This document shows, piece by piece, positions 54,053 through 64,000 of a stretch of 64,000 nucleotides of DNA. The stretch lies in contig NC_051850.1 in NCBI RefSeq assembly GCF_905115235.1, positions 7,535,841 to 7,599,840 of the forward strand. The letters run 5' to 3'. Under the pieces are notes generated by a model. It worked only from the letters and a program-made list of their open reading frames with translations. It was not told the DNA's origin and made no database searches. This DNA comes from Hermetia illucens. Its lineage: Eukaryota > Arthropoda > Insecta > Diptera > Stratiomyidae. The position numbers and the translations under genes are program-made. Numbering within the stretch: position 1 is the first letter of the stretch; every line of letters starts with the position of its first letter.

Positions 54053-57000
54053 ATGTCCGCTCTGCAAGGAGCAGACGGAGACATTGTTCCAAAATGTGCC
54101 GCTCTTCACTTGGTCGGTGGGAAATACGCGTTTCAAGAGGGCGAACAGTTTCAAAACTACGAACAACTCATGGAGCGGATGGACTTGCACTCGAAGGAGA
54201 GCATGGTGTACTATTGGCATCGCGACAGTCGCACCGTGGAAAACGCGCATACGAAAACAAGCAGGCCGATATCGGCGCATTTGAAGTATTACTCGCTGCG
54301 GTTTGCTTGCATTTACGGTGGCGTGCGGAAGCCCATTCGTGGGAGCAAGCAACGCGCGCCGAAGGGCAACCATAAACGAACTGATTGTCCCGCGTATGTT
54401 TTGATGCGCGCCTCGAAGTGCGGTCAGAAGTTGGAAGTGGCGTCCGTTTGTAATGTCCACAATCATGAGATCTCGGAACAGGAGGCGGAAAAGCTGCCGC
54501 AAACTAGGCGGATGTCGGACGATGTGAAAGATGAGGTGAGTGCGAACTTGATTTGAACTGATATTGTCAGTGTCAGGGCAAAGCTGAAGTAGCGTCTGAT
54601 GAGTTACCTGTGGAACTTTGACGGAATCGTCAGATATTCGGCATTTTGGATGCATATGACTCCCGACAACACCATAACTGCGACTTTCTTCTTTTATGGA
54701 ACTACATTGCGATGCCGGCCCTTAGTGTCTCGGAGTTTTCGTCTTCACATTGTCAAACGACGTCTTTCAGGGGTTCACTGAGTTCTTCAATGATGTATTG
54801 CCGGTCGTTATCTGACGATTTTGCGTTTTTGAGAATTTTTACAACGCGGAGGTCGTGCAAATTTTCAATTTTCCCCCATTAGGGTAACTATTAATCATAG
54901 TATCCCAAGCAAGCCTATAACCGTTAGGAATTTTAGTATGTTCCCTACTTCCAGATCTTAACTTTGCTTCTGGCATTAAGTGTTCTCCCAGATGCCTCGA
55001 CCTACTTTGCACCAGTGCACTGTTCTAGGACGTGTATAGACGTTTTGTCCTCCTCCTCACAAAACCTGCAGTGCCCGTAGATATCCCTAGCTTCCCTAGG
55101 TGATAGTTCAGCCGACAATGACCAGTGAGAATTCCCACTATGATTCGGAGGTTCTTTTTGGTGAGGCTTAAGCAATCCTTTGTACGCATGGGTTCGTTTC
55201 CCCGAATAAGCACCCTGGACTGCTCCATCCCTGGTAGGCCCGCCCAGTATAGTTCCCTCAACCGTTCCTCCTCATTTCTTAGTGTCATAACCATGAAACC
55301 GTTTCCGACTCGACAGAAGGGTTCTGGCCAGTCGAAAGGCGTCCCTGCTCCCTTCTTGGCTAGTTCGTCCGCTGCCTCATTGCCTTCCAACCCAGCATGC
55401 CCTGGAACCCAAAGTATCCAGACCCTGTTGGACGAGCCGAGCGTATTCAGTCTCTTAAGGCATTCCCATAACAGTTTAGAGTTCACCTGGTTGGACCTAA
55501 GTGCTTTGATCGCTGCTTGGCTGTCGGTGAGAATACCAATGTTCTGCCCCCTGTAGTTCCTTTGGAGATTACAGGAGGCACATCTGTCTGCTGCGTATAT
55601 TTCCGCCTGGAATATGCTAGTGTACCTACCAATTGGCTCCAAGTACATTTTCCTTGGACCAATGACACGGGCACCCGCTGCCTCTGCTCTGAGGGATCCG
55701 TCAGTGTACCAAGTAATCAGTTGCTGGTTTAAGCCGTATGACGCAGCTACGCTCTCCCAGTTTGCCTTGTTACTCCAACGTGTTTCAAACTTCTTATCGA
55801 AGTGAAACCTCGTTGTCATGTTATCCCCTGGTATCAGTAATTCGGGATATCGCTTAGAAAGAATATCAATCTTCCCTCGATTTAGGCAGCTCCCCGCCTC
55901 ACTGATACTACCGGCCATCCTGAATGTGCAGATGGAGAGGGGTTAATTCCCGAAGGACCTCCAGGGATGCCGTAGTATCTTCCGGGCTGCAACCCCATTT
56001 TTTTCCTGCTATGGATCTGCAAGTCATCAGAGCCCTCGTGGCTTTTCGACAAGTGTTTCCGACATGTGTCTTCCAGAGTAATTTTTGGTCTAGGGTGATT
56101 CCCAAATATTTGACCTCTGTTTCTCGTTTCACCTCCATATCATGTAATGTTATGGCTTTCAGGTGATCCAGCTTACGCCTCCTAGTGAATGATACTATGG
56201 TGGTTTTGGCTGGGTTGATCCGCAGTCCCACCTTTCTGCACCAGGCACTAGTAACCCTTAGTCCAGTTTGGATTCGATCACATAGGGTATCTTCATATTT
56301 GCCTCTACAGAATAAAACGATGTCGTCCGCGTAACCCTGGACCTTTATTGCAGTATTTGTGAGCACGTCCAGGAGTTCGTCCACTATCATACTCCACATC
56401 AGCGGCGATAGTACCCCGCCCTGTGGGCAACCTTGAATAGTGTTCATGACAATAGAATTTGTACCTGTCTGCCTGCTTTCTAGCATTTTGCCCATCCAAA
56501 ATGCCAGGGTGTTTCCCACTCCCTTGCGGCTCAAGGCATCTCTGTTTGCGATGTGTTGTCGAAGCTAGCTTCTACTCTTCACTGGGCAGCAGATCTATTT
56601 CCCTGGTTGATCCAGTCCTTTTCGCCTTTATGGCTTTCGAGAGTTCTTCGGGGACCTCGGTATGCTTTTCACCCGGTGTCTTTCCTCGGCTTTTCTCTGT
56701 ACACATGCACGGTTATGTTGCCCAATCGGTAGTAGATATATCTGGCAACTATGACGTTTGATTGCCTCCAGGGATCGGTCGTCTACCCCGATCGTGAGGA
56801 GTTTACCCTTTCCCTCCACCTTGCTTCTGAAGACTCTCCATAGTCGCGTATGGAGATCCTCATTCTGAGCGATTAGGAGGCCCATAAGATCTTCCGTTTC
56901 TATTGTCCGGGCTTTTGGGAGAAAAACTGTCACCATGTGTGCTCCTGGTATATCTGCCCCTTCCCAGCCTGGCAATTTAGGAACTATGGTTCTAATCCAC

Positions 57001-60000
57001 TCTGCAGTGTCTTCCGTCGCGCAGTCCACCTGGTCGAAAGCGTATCCTAGTGAACACAAATTGCGAAATCCATCCCTCGCACATCTGCCTGATGATAAGG
57101 TCCTCAATGGTTTCCTGCTCCTCATGAATGCCCTTGACCGCACTAGCATAGCTAATGGCGGGCTTCCTGAATCCTGCCATCGTCCCTGACCAGCCCAGGT
57201 TTTCTCCCCCTTGGGTCCAGGTTTGGATCTTTTGGGAGCATTCCTTTCATGCGGGCTAATTTCTGCTGCTCCCCGCTTTCCCGGCTCCGGTAGATATGAC
57301 TTAGGTCCATCCTGAGGCTTCTTAAGGGCCTTATCTGGTTTCAGGTCTTCCTGCATATAGCGTAGGTACCATTTAGCACCTGCGCCACTGAGACCTGTCT
57401 CAGCGTGCTTTTGTTGGTCCCTGCTTCTTGAGCAGTGGCGTTTGTTGGTTGTTGTGCACGTAGTAGACCAATTTTAACCTTGGATCCACTGTTTGATATC
57501 CCAACTTCTCCCTTCTTGGGTGTAATCACCTGGCTCTCAGTATTTCGCAGATGTGCTTCCGCTTGATTAACTAGTTTGTGTGCGGTACGGGACCCCGCTT
57601 TATTGGTTTTCGTTTTTTTCTTTCTCTTTTGCTTGTACTGACGAGTGTGGGGTTAGGAGATCCGCCGTGCCATAGCCCCCCGTAGCACGGTAAGGTCTAA
57701 CTTACTCACTGAGGCGACCAGGTATCGGTGAGGCTCCGTTCGAATACAGTCAGTTACCCCCGATTGCAAACTATCCAATGAGCACGGTTCGTATGACACC
57801 CTGGATTGGGGGAGGTATTTTTCGACTCCTCAGTCTAGATCCGTAGCCTTTTGTTATTAGTAGGGTTACCTCGTACAGGGTGTGGCTATCACCACTCAGT
57901 ATCGATCTTGGTAGACGAGAGGTTTGGCCCCTGAATAATCACACATCGTCCTGGAGGAGAGACAACTCATCCTCAGAGAGAGATAGGTTGGCCTCAGGGA
58001 GCTATGTTCCGCTTCAGTCTATCCTGCAATACATTGCTTGACCCTTCAATACAATTACGAAGTCGCTCACTTTCGTATCGATTGTCAACAGTGTTTGCAG
58101 ACTCTTCCATTGTAATATCATCCGGTGCGTGTGTCGGAGCCGCGTCAACGGTGGTTAATAGTGCAGCTGGGCCTTTTTGTTTCAGGAAGGACTAAACATA
58201 GGAGATCATTATGTTGAGATTCAGTAAGTTCCGTGGCCAAACGTGCTTGCCCTAAAACTCTGGAAGCAGCTCTTCACGAACGGCAATTTTCGACTGGGTC
58301 GAATGCGTCAACACGCCAAGTTCTGTTGTAGCCAAAGCTTTAGCACGTCCGATGATGAAGATTAGTGGAATCCTCCCGGTGGCGCAGATCAACGAGGCTA
58401 GAAAATGATAGCGTTCTAGGGTATTCCCAATCTCAGTTTTCTGCTGGTTTTTCTTGACAGTGAAAATTTTCTCGTCGGGGAAAACTAGCTTCAACAAGCG
58501 AACACCAGCGACCAGACAAGTTGTTTTATTCAGAAAGTGAACAAGAACGACCTTGTAGTGGCGCACCTTCAAATTTTTTATGCTTTTTTGCCATTTGCCC
58601 ATCGAACGTCCTGGATTTCGTTGAATTTAGCAATGGGTCTTTGGAATGTTTCCTGGAGTAGTAGAACTACCGCATGTTGGTTAGACGACCGCTGGAATAA
58701 CATTTGAATAACATCTACGCGAAATCATTCACGGTTCGGTAAAATATGCTTCAACTTCCCCGAGGACTTGTCGAGATGTCCGCACTCGTTATCTGTTGAT
58801 CTGCGCTAAGTGCTCTTGAGTCAGCAGAAGCCATGGAAGATATGCAAACTGATTGACGTATTCGAGATTCTGCCCATTAATGTATATAGGAGACAAGCAA
58901 ATTAGTCGAGGTGCACTTCGAATGCTGTAGATTTATCAGCATGCTCTGCTTGCGTGGGGGGTTGGTTTATCAGTCCCCGTCGGACCGTCGATCCTCATCT
59001 TCTCCAACAGCTCATTGGTGGCATCGATTGGACCTAGGTCGTCGTCTGGTTTTGCAGAGCGAAACACTTTTTACCTTTGCGTTCCTGACTCCAAACCGCA
59101 CTTTATAGTCGACCTTTTCCAGTGGCTCCATGCAATCTTCTTTTATACGGAGTAGAAGAGGTTGCTGTTTGTCTAGGGTTCCACCTCCTTGATAACAAGC
59201 CAGTCGTCCATGAGGATCCTGGGGTTTTGAAGGCGCAGGGATTGGACGAGTTTGTCCTTATCCATGCGGATCTTCGCCAACCAGATACGTGCGATTGGTC
59301 CCCTCGGAATCTCGTCGTAGGGCATGACTTTGAGCTTTATGCCCTCCCAGACGCACGTACCGAGAAAGTCCCTGGAGAATTGGTCCTCGCAAGTTATATT
59401 GTGGAATCCATGGACCACCTCAGACGAATCAAAGCAAGGGGTGGATTCCGTATGTTCGTTTTTGGCGTCCATGAGATGCTCAACGACCACTCCGACAGCC
59501 TGCCCTCAACGTTGGTCCACACTTCTGGCGCTAGTTTGCCGTTAGCGAAATTGCCATCCATTAGCGCTACACGGATTTCGCAGTTCGTGACTCGGCGGCT
59601 GGCTGGTGCTGCTTATTTTTCTCTAGAGGCTGCTTAGTATCCGAACTCTTGCCCACTCTGCTTCGCTTATGTTTTTGTTCGATCTCGTCTTGAAATCAAT
59701 TGCGTGTGAGAGCAGTGGGCTACGCTTTCTGCTCATCTGCCAGGTGTTTGTTGTTATATTCCTCAACAATCGCCTGGTATTTAGTGAGGCCCTCTTCATC
59801 TCGCTCGTCGATAGTACCGGTCTCGTTATTCTTAGTAATCTTGCTGAGAATATGCATGTCCTTCTGGTACTGCCTTTTGAGCAGGACTTCGATGGACCTT
59901 CGTTTTTTAGCCGTCGACCTTCGCTTCTCCGGTGACCGAGATTCTTATCGGCCTTTACTTTTGAGGGATCGCCCCGACGTCGACGGTTTCGGGCTAGGAG

Positions 60001-61828
60001 TACTATGTCTGGTACTCGCTACACCCGGGTTTATGGCATTGGGTTCCAGGTTGGAAATCATTAGTCCGCCTATCGTCTTGCTCCGGGATCTTCCTACCCT
60101 ACCCCTGCGGTTGATTTCAGCACAGCTGACTGCTGCTGCTGTACTGCTCCCGACGTTAACTGTCTCCTAGCTGGATGCCAGCAGCTCGTCCTCCGATAAT
60201 CCACCGGCCATCAAAACCTCTTCTTCTTCGTCTAATTTTTTTTGCTTTTTATTTGAGTCCATGTCTTGGTCCTATGACTACGAGGAGTTCGGGAGGAATG
60301 CCCACCCTGGCTAGCCCAGTCAACAGGATCTTATTTGAAATTGAAGGTGCCCAAGGAATTCTGAGCTCGCATACTCAAGACTAAGCTTACCATTGGCTAC
60401 GCAACCCTCACCGTATACGGTTCCACTTTGACTTGGGGTCCTGTTAGCACTTTCTCCAGTGCAGGGAGAACGATCCTCGGGCTGTTGCTTTAGCTTACCC
60501 CCCCTGTCAAATCCATTTGGCCCTAACCCACCACCAGCAGACAAACAGGCCCTCGTCAGTTGAATGAGCTTACTCCGAGCCTTATCTAACCAAATTTTGC
60601 TTGTTTTTGTGCTCGCAATTCTCTGTTTTTCTGACGCGGTCCAAACTTTCTTGTCCTTTTTATTATTCCAGGTTATTGAGATGCTTAAGTTAAAAATTGA
60701 TCGAAAGAAAATAATCGAATACGTGCAACTACGCGACGACAAAAACATAACATCAAAATGTCTATTCAATTTGGCAGCTCGAATACGATCGACAGAGTTG
60801 GGTCCCGTGGAACCAGAAAAAAGAGCCCAAATTCTTCAGAGGATAATACGTAAGTTACATGGTCATACACGGTTCAAGGTGGACAAAGATCTTATTCGAT
60901 CTTACTTACAGAGTTCTCCCAAGAAAAAGGAATTCGCACAATAGTTTCTAACGAACTAACCAACAGCGAATCGGACGAATCGACATATTATCAAATAGGA
61001 AGCAATGACTTGATCGAGTACATTTCTCCAGAGCATGAATTCGGGGTTAACGAGACAATTATTGGTTCAATAGTTGAGGCTAGACAGCGTGATACGAAAG
61101 AGGTTTCATTCACTGCATTAGCGGATTCAGTAGATGTCCATCAAAATGACTGTTCGACGATTGTCGATGCCGAGGATTTTATTGGGAGAACGACAACAGT
61201 AACCGAAGGAGATTCATCTTTAATACTCTATGATAGTGCTTTCAGCCTCAAGGGTGTCCAGGACGATATCTTTATCAGTAAAGAGGAATCAAATTGCGAA
61301 ACGACAAACTTTCTACACCACCCAGACGAAGTAGGAGAACATCTAGATACGATTAAAGACGACTTAGATAACGTCGCGACCGCTGAGGACTCGGAGTCAA
61401 CCATAATTGTCTACGAGCATGAAATCGATGAATTTAGTGGTGACGGAGAAGCCTATTCTAGCCATTATACAGATTCGACGTCTGTGAACAACTGTAGTGT
61501 GGTTCTGTACGAGACCACGACAGATGTGATTATCGGCGAAAGTAACGAAGAGTCAACGAAACCTCTGGATGGTGCTGATAAAGCTGTTGAGCGATTCAAA
61601 CCCACACAAAAGGTGGAATCGAAAACTAGTAAATCTTATGAAATTAAGAGAAATATTAATAGATCGTCAAGAATAGTTTCGAGATGCGGTACTTGCGGTA
61701 CTGATTTACGTCTTGTCCGTGCTCAAGTTGACTACTTGAAGACGAAACGAGATAAGCTGCTGGCGGAGACCAAGCTATTAAGACTGAAAAAGAAGAAACT
61801 TTTACATGAAATTAGACGATTGGAGTAG
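54053..61828 (+). CDS. FAR1/ZSWIM-type putative DNA-binding protein, 525 residues
   Basis: Three exons, 54053-54535, 60672-60849 and 60912-61828, join in frame across a 6.1 kb intron (phase 0) and a 62 bp intron (GTAAGT donor at 60850, acceptor at 60911, phase 1). The short intron removes an in-frame stop. Residues 20-150 resemble the N-terminal FAR1-like/ZSWIM1-3 zinc-binding domain (YYSLRFACIYGG, RTDCPAYVLMRAS, NVHNHEIS). Such domains derive from MULE-type transposases and often bind DNA. Residues 160-235 are basic and helical. Residues 250-450 are acidic and Ser/Thr-rich with three repeats of a hydrophobic-Tyr-acidic motif (SLILYD, TIIVYE, SVVLYE). The C-terminus carries CGTCG and a Lys/Leu coiled coil. 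There is no SWIM finger or transposase core, so it is a domesticated or shortened relative. It is divergently paired with brm. Function is inferred only. Confidence 0.75.
54890..57620 (-). mobile_element. LOA-clade LINE with endonuclease deleted
   Basis: Minus-strand order: ORF1 at about 57530-56630 (Pro/Lys-rich, then LLIAQNEDLHTRLWRVF and LLTIGVDDRSLEAIKRHSCQ), then directly RT at 56534 (GCPQGGVLSPLMWSMIVDEL, GYADDIVLF, INPAKTTIVSFTRRRKLD, EVKYLGITLDQKLLWKTHV). RNase H follows at 55720-55340 ([47 protein letters not shown]), then the C-terminal tail to about 54900. The CPQGG RT motif plus RNase H is typical of the LOA clade. EN and the RT fingers are missing between ORF1 and RT. RT and RNase H are open over ~500 codons with few breaks. 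Upstream 57620-58000 is probably its 5' UTR. Confidence 0.85.
58250..58650 (-). mobile_element. Tc1/mariner-superfamily transposase fragment
   Basis: The minus-strand frame 58602-58252 contains HYKVVLVHFLNKTTCLVAGVRLL, FPDEKIFTV and GRIPLIFI. These are the pre-catalytic and first-Asp region of a transposase group common in insects (the family reads FSDEKIFTVE). The rest of the element was not found. It lies between two LOA pieces in the first intron of the FAR1-like gene. Confidence 0.55.
58900..60560 (-). mobile_element. LOA-type LINE ORF1, broken
   Basis: Read on minus from 60560: GGGLGPNGFDRGGKLKQQPE, then an acidic and KKQKKLDEEEE stretch, PSTSGRSLKSKGR, RSPEKRRSTAKKRRSIEVLL and a coiled-coil part (LTKYQAIVEEYNNKHLADEQ). 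In shifted frames near 59450-59150 it gives IARIWLAKIRMDKDKLVQSL and NPRILMDDWLVIKEVEP, matching the C-terminal part of LOA-clade ORF1. No ORF2 follows. At least five frame breaks. Confidence 0.55.
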
Positions 61829-62055
61829 ATTTTAAGATTGGAAATTGTGATTATTGTACATGTATTTTGAATATAGCATATTTTTATGTGACCTACAAAT
61901 GAAAGGTTTCATTCTCTTAAGTTGAAGTGAGCAAGCGGATGAAGAGTGTGCTCGGAGAGGGCCTCGTTTTTATGATGAGTGGTGGCTGTCTAAATTTAAA
62001 TCCTCCTTTTAGCTCCACATCATATTTTTTCGAATTATTCGTCCTCATTCTGTTC

Positions 62056-62061
62056 AATAAA
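62056..62061 (+). terminator. Candidate poly(A) signal of the FAR1-like gene
   Basis: AATAAA 228 bases after the stop at 61826-61828. It is only 38 bases from the opposite-strand poly(A) signal of the next gene. Confidence 0.45.
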
Positions 62062-62098
62062 ACAACAAAAAGATACATCCCTTTTGCTACAGAAAAAC

Positions 62099-62104
62099 TT
62101 TATT
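62099..62104 (-). terminator. Poly(A) signal of the 62136-62521 gene
   Basis: AATAAA on the minus strand, about 32 bases after the stop codon at 62136-62138. Confidence 0.6.
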
Positions 62105-62135
62105 TGCTTCCGATAGTACATAACATGCAAACCAA

Positions 62136-62521
62136 TCAGATATTCCTCAATATGTCATCCAAATGTTTCAAACGTTTATCAAGATCACGCAGTGCTTGAC
62201 CGACATTGGCCTGAACTTCTTGATTTATTTGTGAAGTTAGCTGATGCACTTGCCTTTCAATTTCAGCTTTCTTTTCGGGGTCAAGGTTATCCCCTACGAT
62301 TACGTTGTTAAACCCACCATTTCCGATGCTTACTACTGTATCGTAATATTGACCGTCCTGTACTTCAACGCGTTCATTTGTCTCCTTGGTTACGGCTCCT
62401 CCTCGCCCGACACATCGTTGCAATACGTTTACGAACCTCGTATTATTCGGATCCGTTTTCTTTTGAAGGAAACAACCAGTTGATTCGGGAGGGCAGGCTA
62501 ACGAGCCGCAGCGGACTTGAT
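62136..62521 (-). CDS. Unrecognised cysteine-containing protein, terminal exon
   Basis: A minus-strand exon begins after the acceptor CCTTTCGTTACAG (AG at 62522-62523, exon from 62521) and runs to the stop at 62136. The first part has four cysteines (QVRCGSLACPPESTGC and LQRCVG), then a Gly/Asn segment (SIGNGGFNNVIVGDNLDP) and a 50-residue charged amphipathic helix ending LKHLDDILRNI. Upstream exons must lie beyond 62600, past an inserted R1 LINE, and probably outside the window, so no start or signal peptide can be seen. The cysteine pattern suggests an extracellular protein. I do not recognise the family. The frame is clean and has a poly(A) signal, so the exon is likely real. Confidence 0.6.
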
Positions 62522-62599
62522 CTGTAACGAAAGGAAAAGCTAACTTAGATCATGTTATCTAAATGCAAATATTTTTCGACTTTAATGCGTGGGCTATCG

Positions 62600-63860
62600 A
62601 GTGGGGCAGTAGAAAAATAATTACGGAGCCACAAGGCAGGAGACCCGCACCCCGGACGTCGAAATCCAAATCCAAGATGGTCTGGAAAAGCGATGGATGA
62701 GCAAACATTCATGAAGGTGTGGTTAGACCTGCCTAGCAAAGCAGGCACCTCCACGGATAGAGCTCTCCACACTACACAAAGCATCTCTAAAACATGTGAC
62801 GTCGATGCCTAGAAGATGCTCATTCCCTACTAGAAGATCCAATTATTAGTGGAATAATGAACTTGTCAGCCTTCGATCGATTTGCCACCAAGCCAGACGA
62901 ACGACTCAGAGGGCGATAGGTAGAATCGATCAAGGGCAAAAGGAGCATGCCTATAGGGAAGCCCCCAAAAACCTCAAGCTCGCGATCCAGCGGAGTAAGA
63001 GGGAATGTTTTAAGGAGCTCTGTTTGGAAGCGGACATAATTCCGTGGGGTAGCGCCTATAAAATCGTGACAGGACGATTCAGAGGCCGATCATCTCCGCA
63101 GATAACGTGCCCAATACTCTTGTTGAAAATAATCCAGGGGTTATTTCCCCAGCAACACCTGACACTTTCCAGCGCCCCCTGAATGTGACGTCGATTCCAC
63201 CAGTCACCAGAGACGAGCTGCTGGAGATATGCAGTCGAATAGGCGACAGAAAAGCCCCGGGTCTGGACGGCACACCGAATTAGGGCGTCAAATGTAGACC
63301 GGATATGTTCGCGGAGCTGTTCGAAGCGTGTATGTGCGAAGAGTATCTTCCTGCTCCATGGAAGCGCCAGAAGCTGTTGCTGTTGCCTCAGGTTGGCAAA
63401 CCTCCAGGGGAACCGTCCTCCTATAGACCCATATGTCTTCTAGACACTATGGGGAAAATGTTGAGGCGGGTTACTTATAATAGATTACTGCCAGTCGTCG
63501 AGAGCCAAGGGCGCCTCTCAGATAGGCAGTATGGGTTCCGTAAAGCCAGATCAACCATTGATGCCATCAAAATGGTTACTGGCTTGGCTGAAAATGCATT
63601 CACTGAAGGGGTTGTACCAGCAAATATTGTGTGGTGGTGACCCTGGATGTGAGGACTGTATTCAACTCGGCCAATTGGAACATTATACGAAAGTCTCTGG
63701 CGACTATTAGTGTTCCCATCTACATTGTCGCTATCATCGATAGCTACCTTCAAAGGCGGACATTCTGGTATAATACCGATGATGAACCCAATGAGTACAT
63801 TGTCTCCGCGGGTGTCCCACAGGGCTCTGTACTGGATCCACTATTGTGGGCCTCAGGGGT
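62600..63860 (+). mobile_element. R1-clade LINE, 5' RT region
   Basis: The post-endonuclease linker (near 62900) leads into [22 protein letters not shown] (63190), [43 protein letters not shown] and [15 protein letters not shown]. After one frameshift near 63640 it continues with TLDVRTVFNSANW and [15 protein letters not shown]. The RT is lost after 63850, just before YADD, and the last 140 bases of the window are unrelated GC-rich sequence. Same family as 30225-31240. It probably lies in the intron of the minus-strand gene at 62136-62521. Confidence 0.8.
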
Positions 63861-64000
63861 CGTTAGCGACTCTTAACGAGTCATTTACGATACGGGGTGT
63901 GACGTCCCCGAGGTGCTCGAGTAAGTAGTTCTGCTCCCTAGCTGGCAGCATACCTGCGTCCTAGGTAGTAGCCTCGAGAAAGCTTGTCGGTGAAGAGCGA

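Noticed and set aside
60564-60671. Hydrophobic N-terminus (LLVFVLAILCFSDA) read as a signal peptide for the 60672 exon
   Set aside because: This stretch is the end of the large intron. The phase-0 acceptor at 60671 and the FAR1-like first exon explain the downstream frame better.
60850-60944. Stop codon at 60942 as the end of the FAR1-like gene
   Set aside because: A strong GTAAGT donor at 60850 and an acceptor at 60911 remove the stop and restore the long downstream frame.

Overview
The window reads as nuclear DNA of an insect, most likely a dipteran outside Drosophila. It carries a brahma (brm) gene whose N-terminus is of the fly type. It also has short GT-AG introns of 50-100 bp beside introns of many kilobases, arthropod-style core promoters, and many degenerate non-LTR retrotransposons of the R1, Jockey, LOA and RTE clades together with Tc1/mariner relics. 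I cannot name the species. Coordinates of genes and splice sites come from reading frames and splice phase. Edges of mobile-element remnants are approximate unless terminal repeats are stated.

Layout. (1) 1-1340 (+): the 3' part of a very divergent, probably catalytically dead pyruvate-kinase paralogue. (2) 1590-7100: a stack of broken LINEs (R1 on -, Jockey on +, R1 on +, RTE tail on -). (3) 7510-10437 (+): a 927-residue coiled-coil protein gene with two short introns. (4) 10850-16800: a LINE tail, a fossil Ty3/Gypsy pol remnant, a foldback MITE and an old RTE copy. (5) 17203-53515 (-): brm, the SWI/SNF remodelling ATPase. Its last two visible exons (17203-21661) are separated from the first exon (52930-53515) by a ~31 kb intron region. 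(6) Inside that intron lies a complete inositol monophosphatase gene on the opposite strand (35274-46064, TATA/Inr at 35058-35090), and most of the rest of the intron is transposon debris. (7) 53516-54052: a shared head-to-head promoter region. (8) 54053-61828 (+): a FAR1/ZSWIM-type putative DNA-binding protein gene of three exons, with two LOA LINE remnants and a transposase relic in its first intron. (9) 62136-62521 (-): the last exon of an unrecognised cysteine-containing, possibly secreted protein, tail-to-tail with the previous gene. (10) 62600-63860 (+): another R1-clade LINE.

How the genes relate. brm and the FAR1-like gene are divergently transcribed from one 537 bp interval and may share regulatory DNA. 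The phosphatase gene is a nested gene with its own core promoter. No operon, CRISPR array, rRNA or intact tRNA was seen. I did not find a convincing wholly new multi-gene system. The most useful leads are the pyruvate-kinase pseudoenzyme, the FAR1-like protein with tandem SUMO-interaction-like motifs, the unresolved splice phase in the brm 5' intron, the conserved terminal hairpin of the R1-type LINE ends, and the unnamed repeat families around 29-43 kb.
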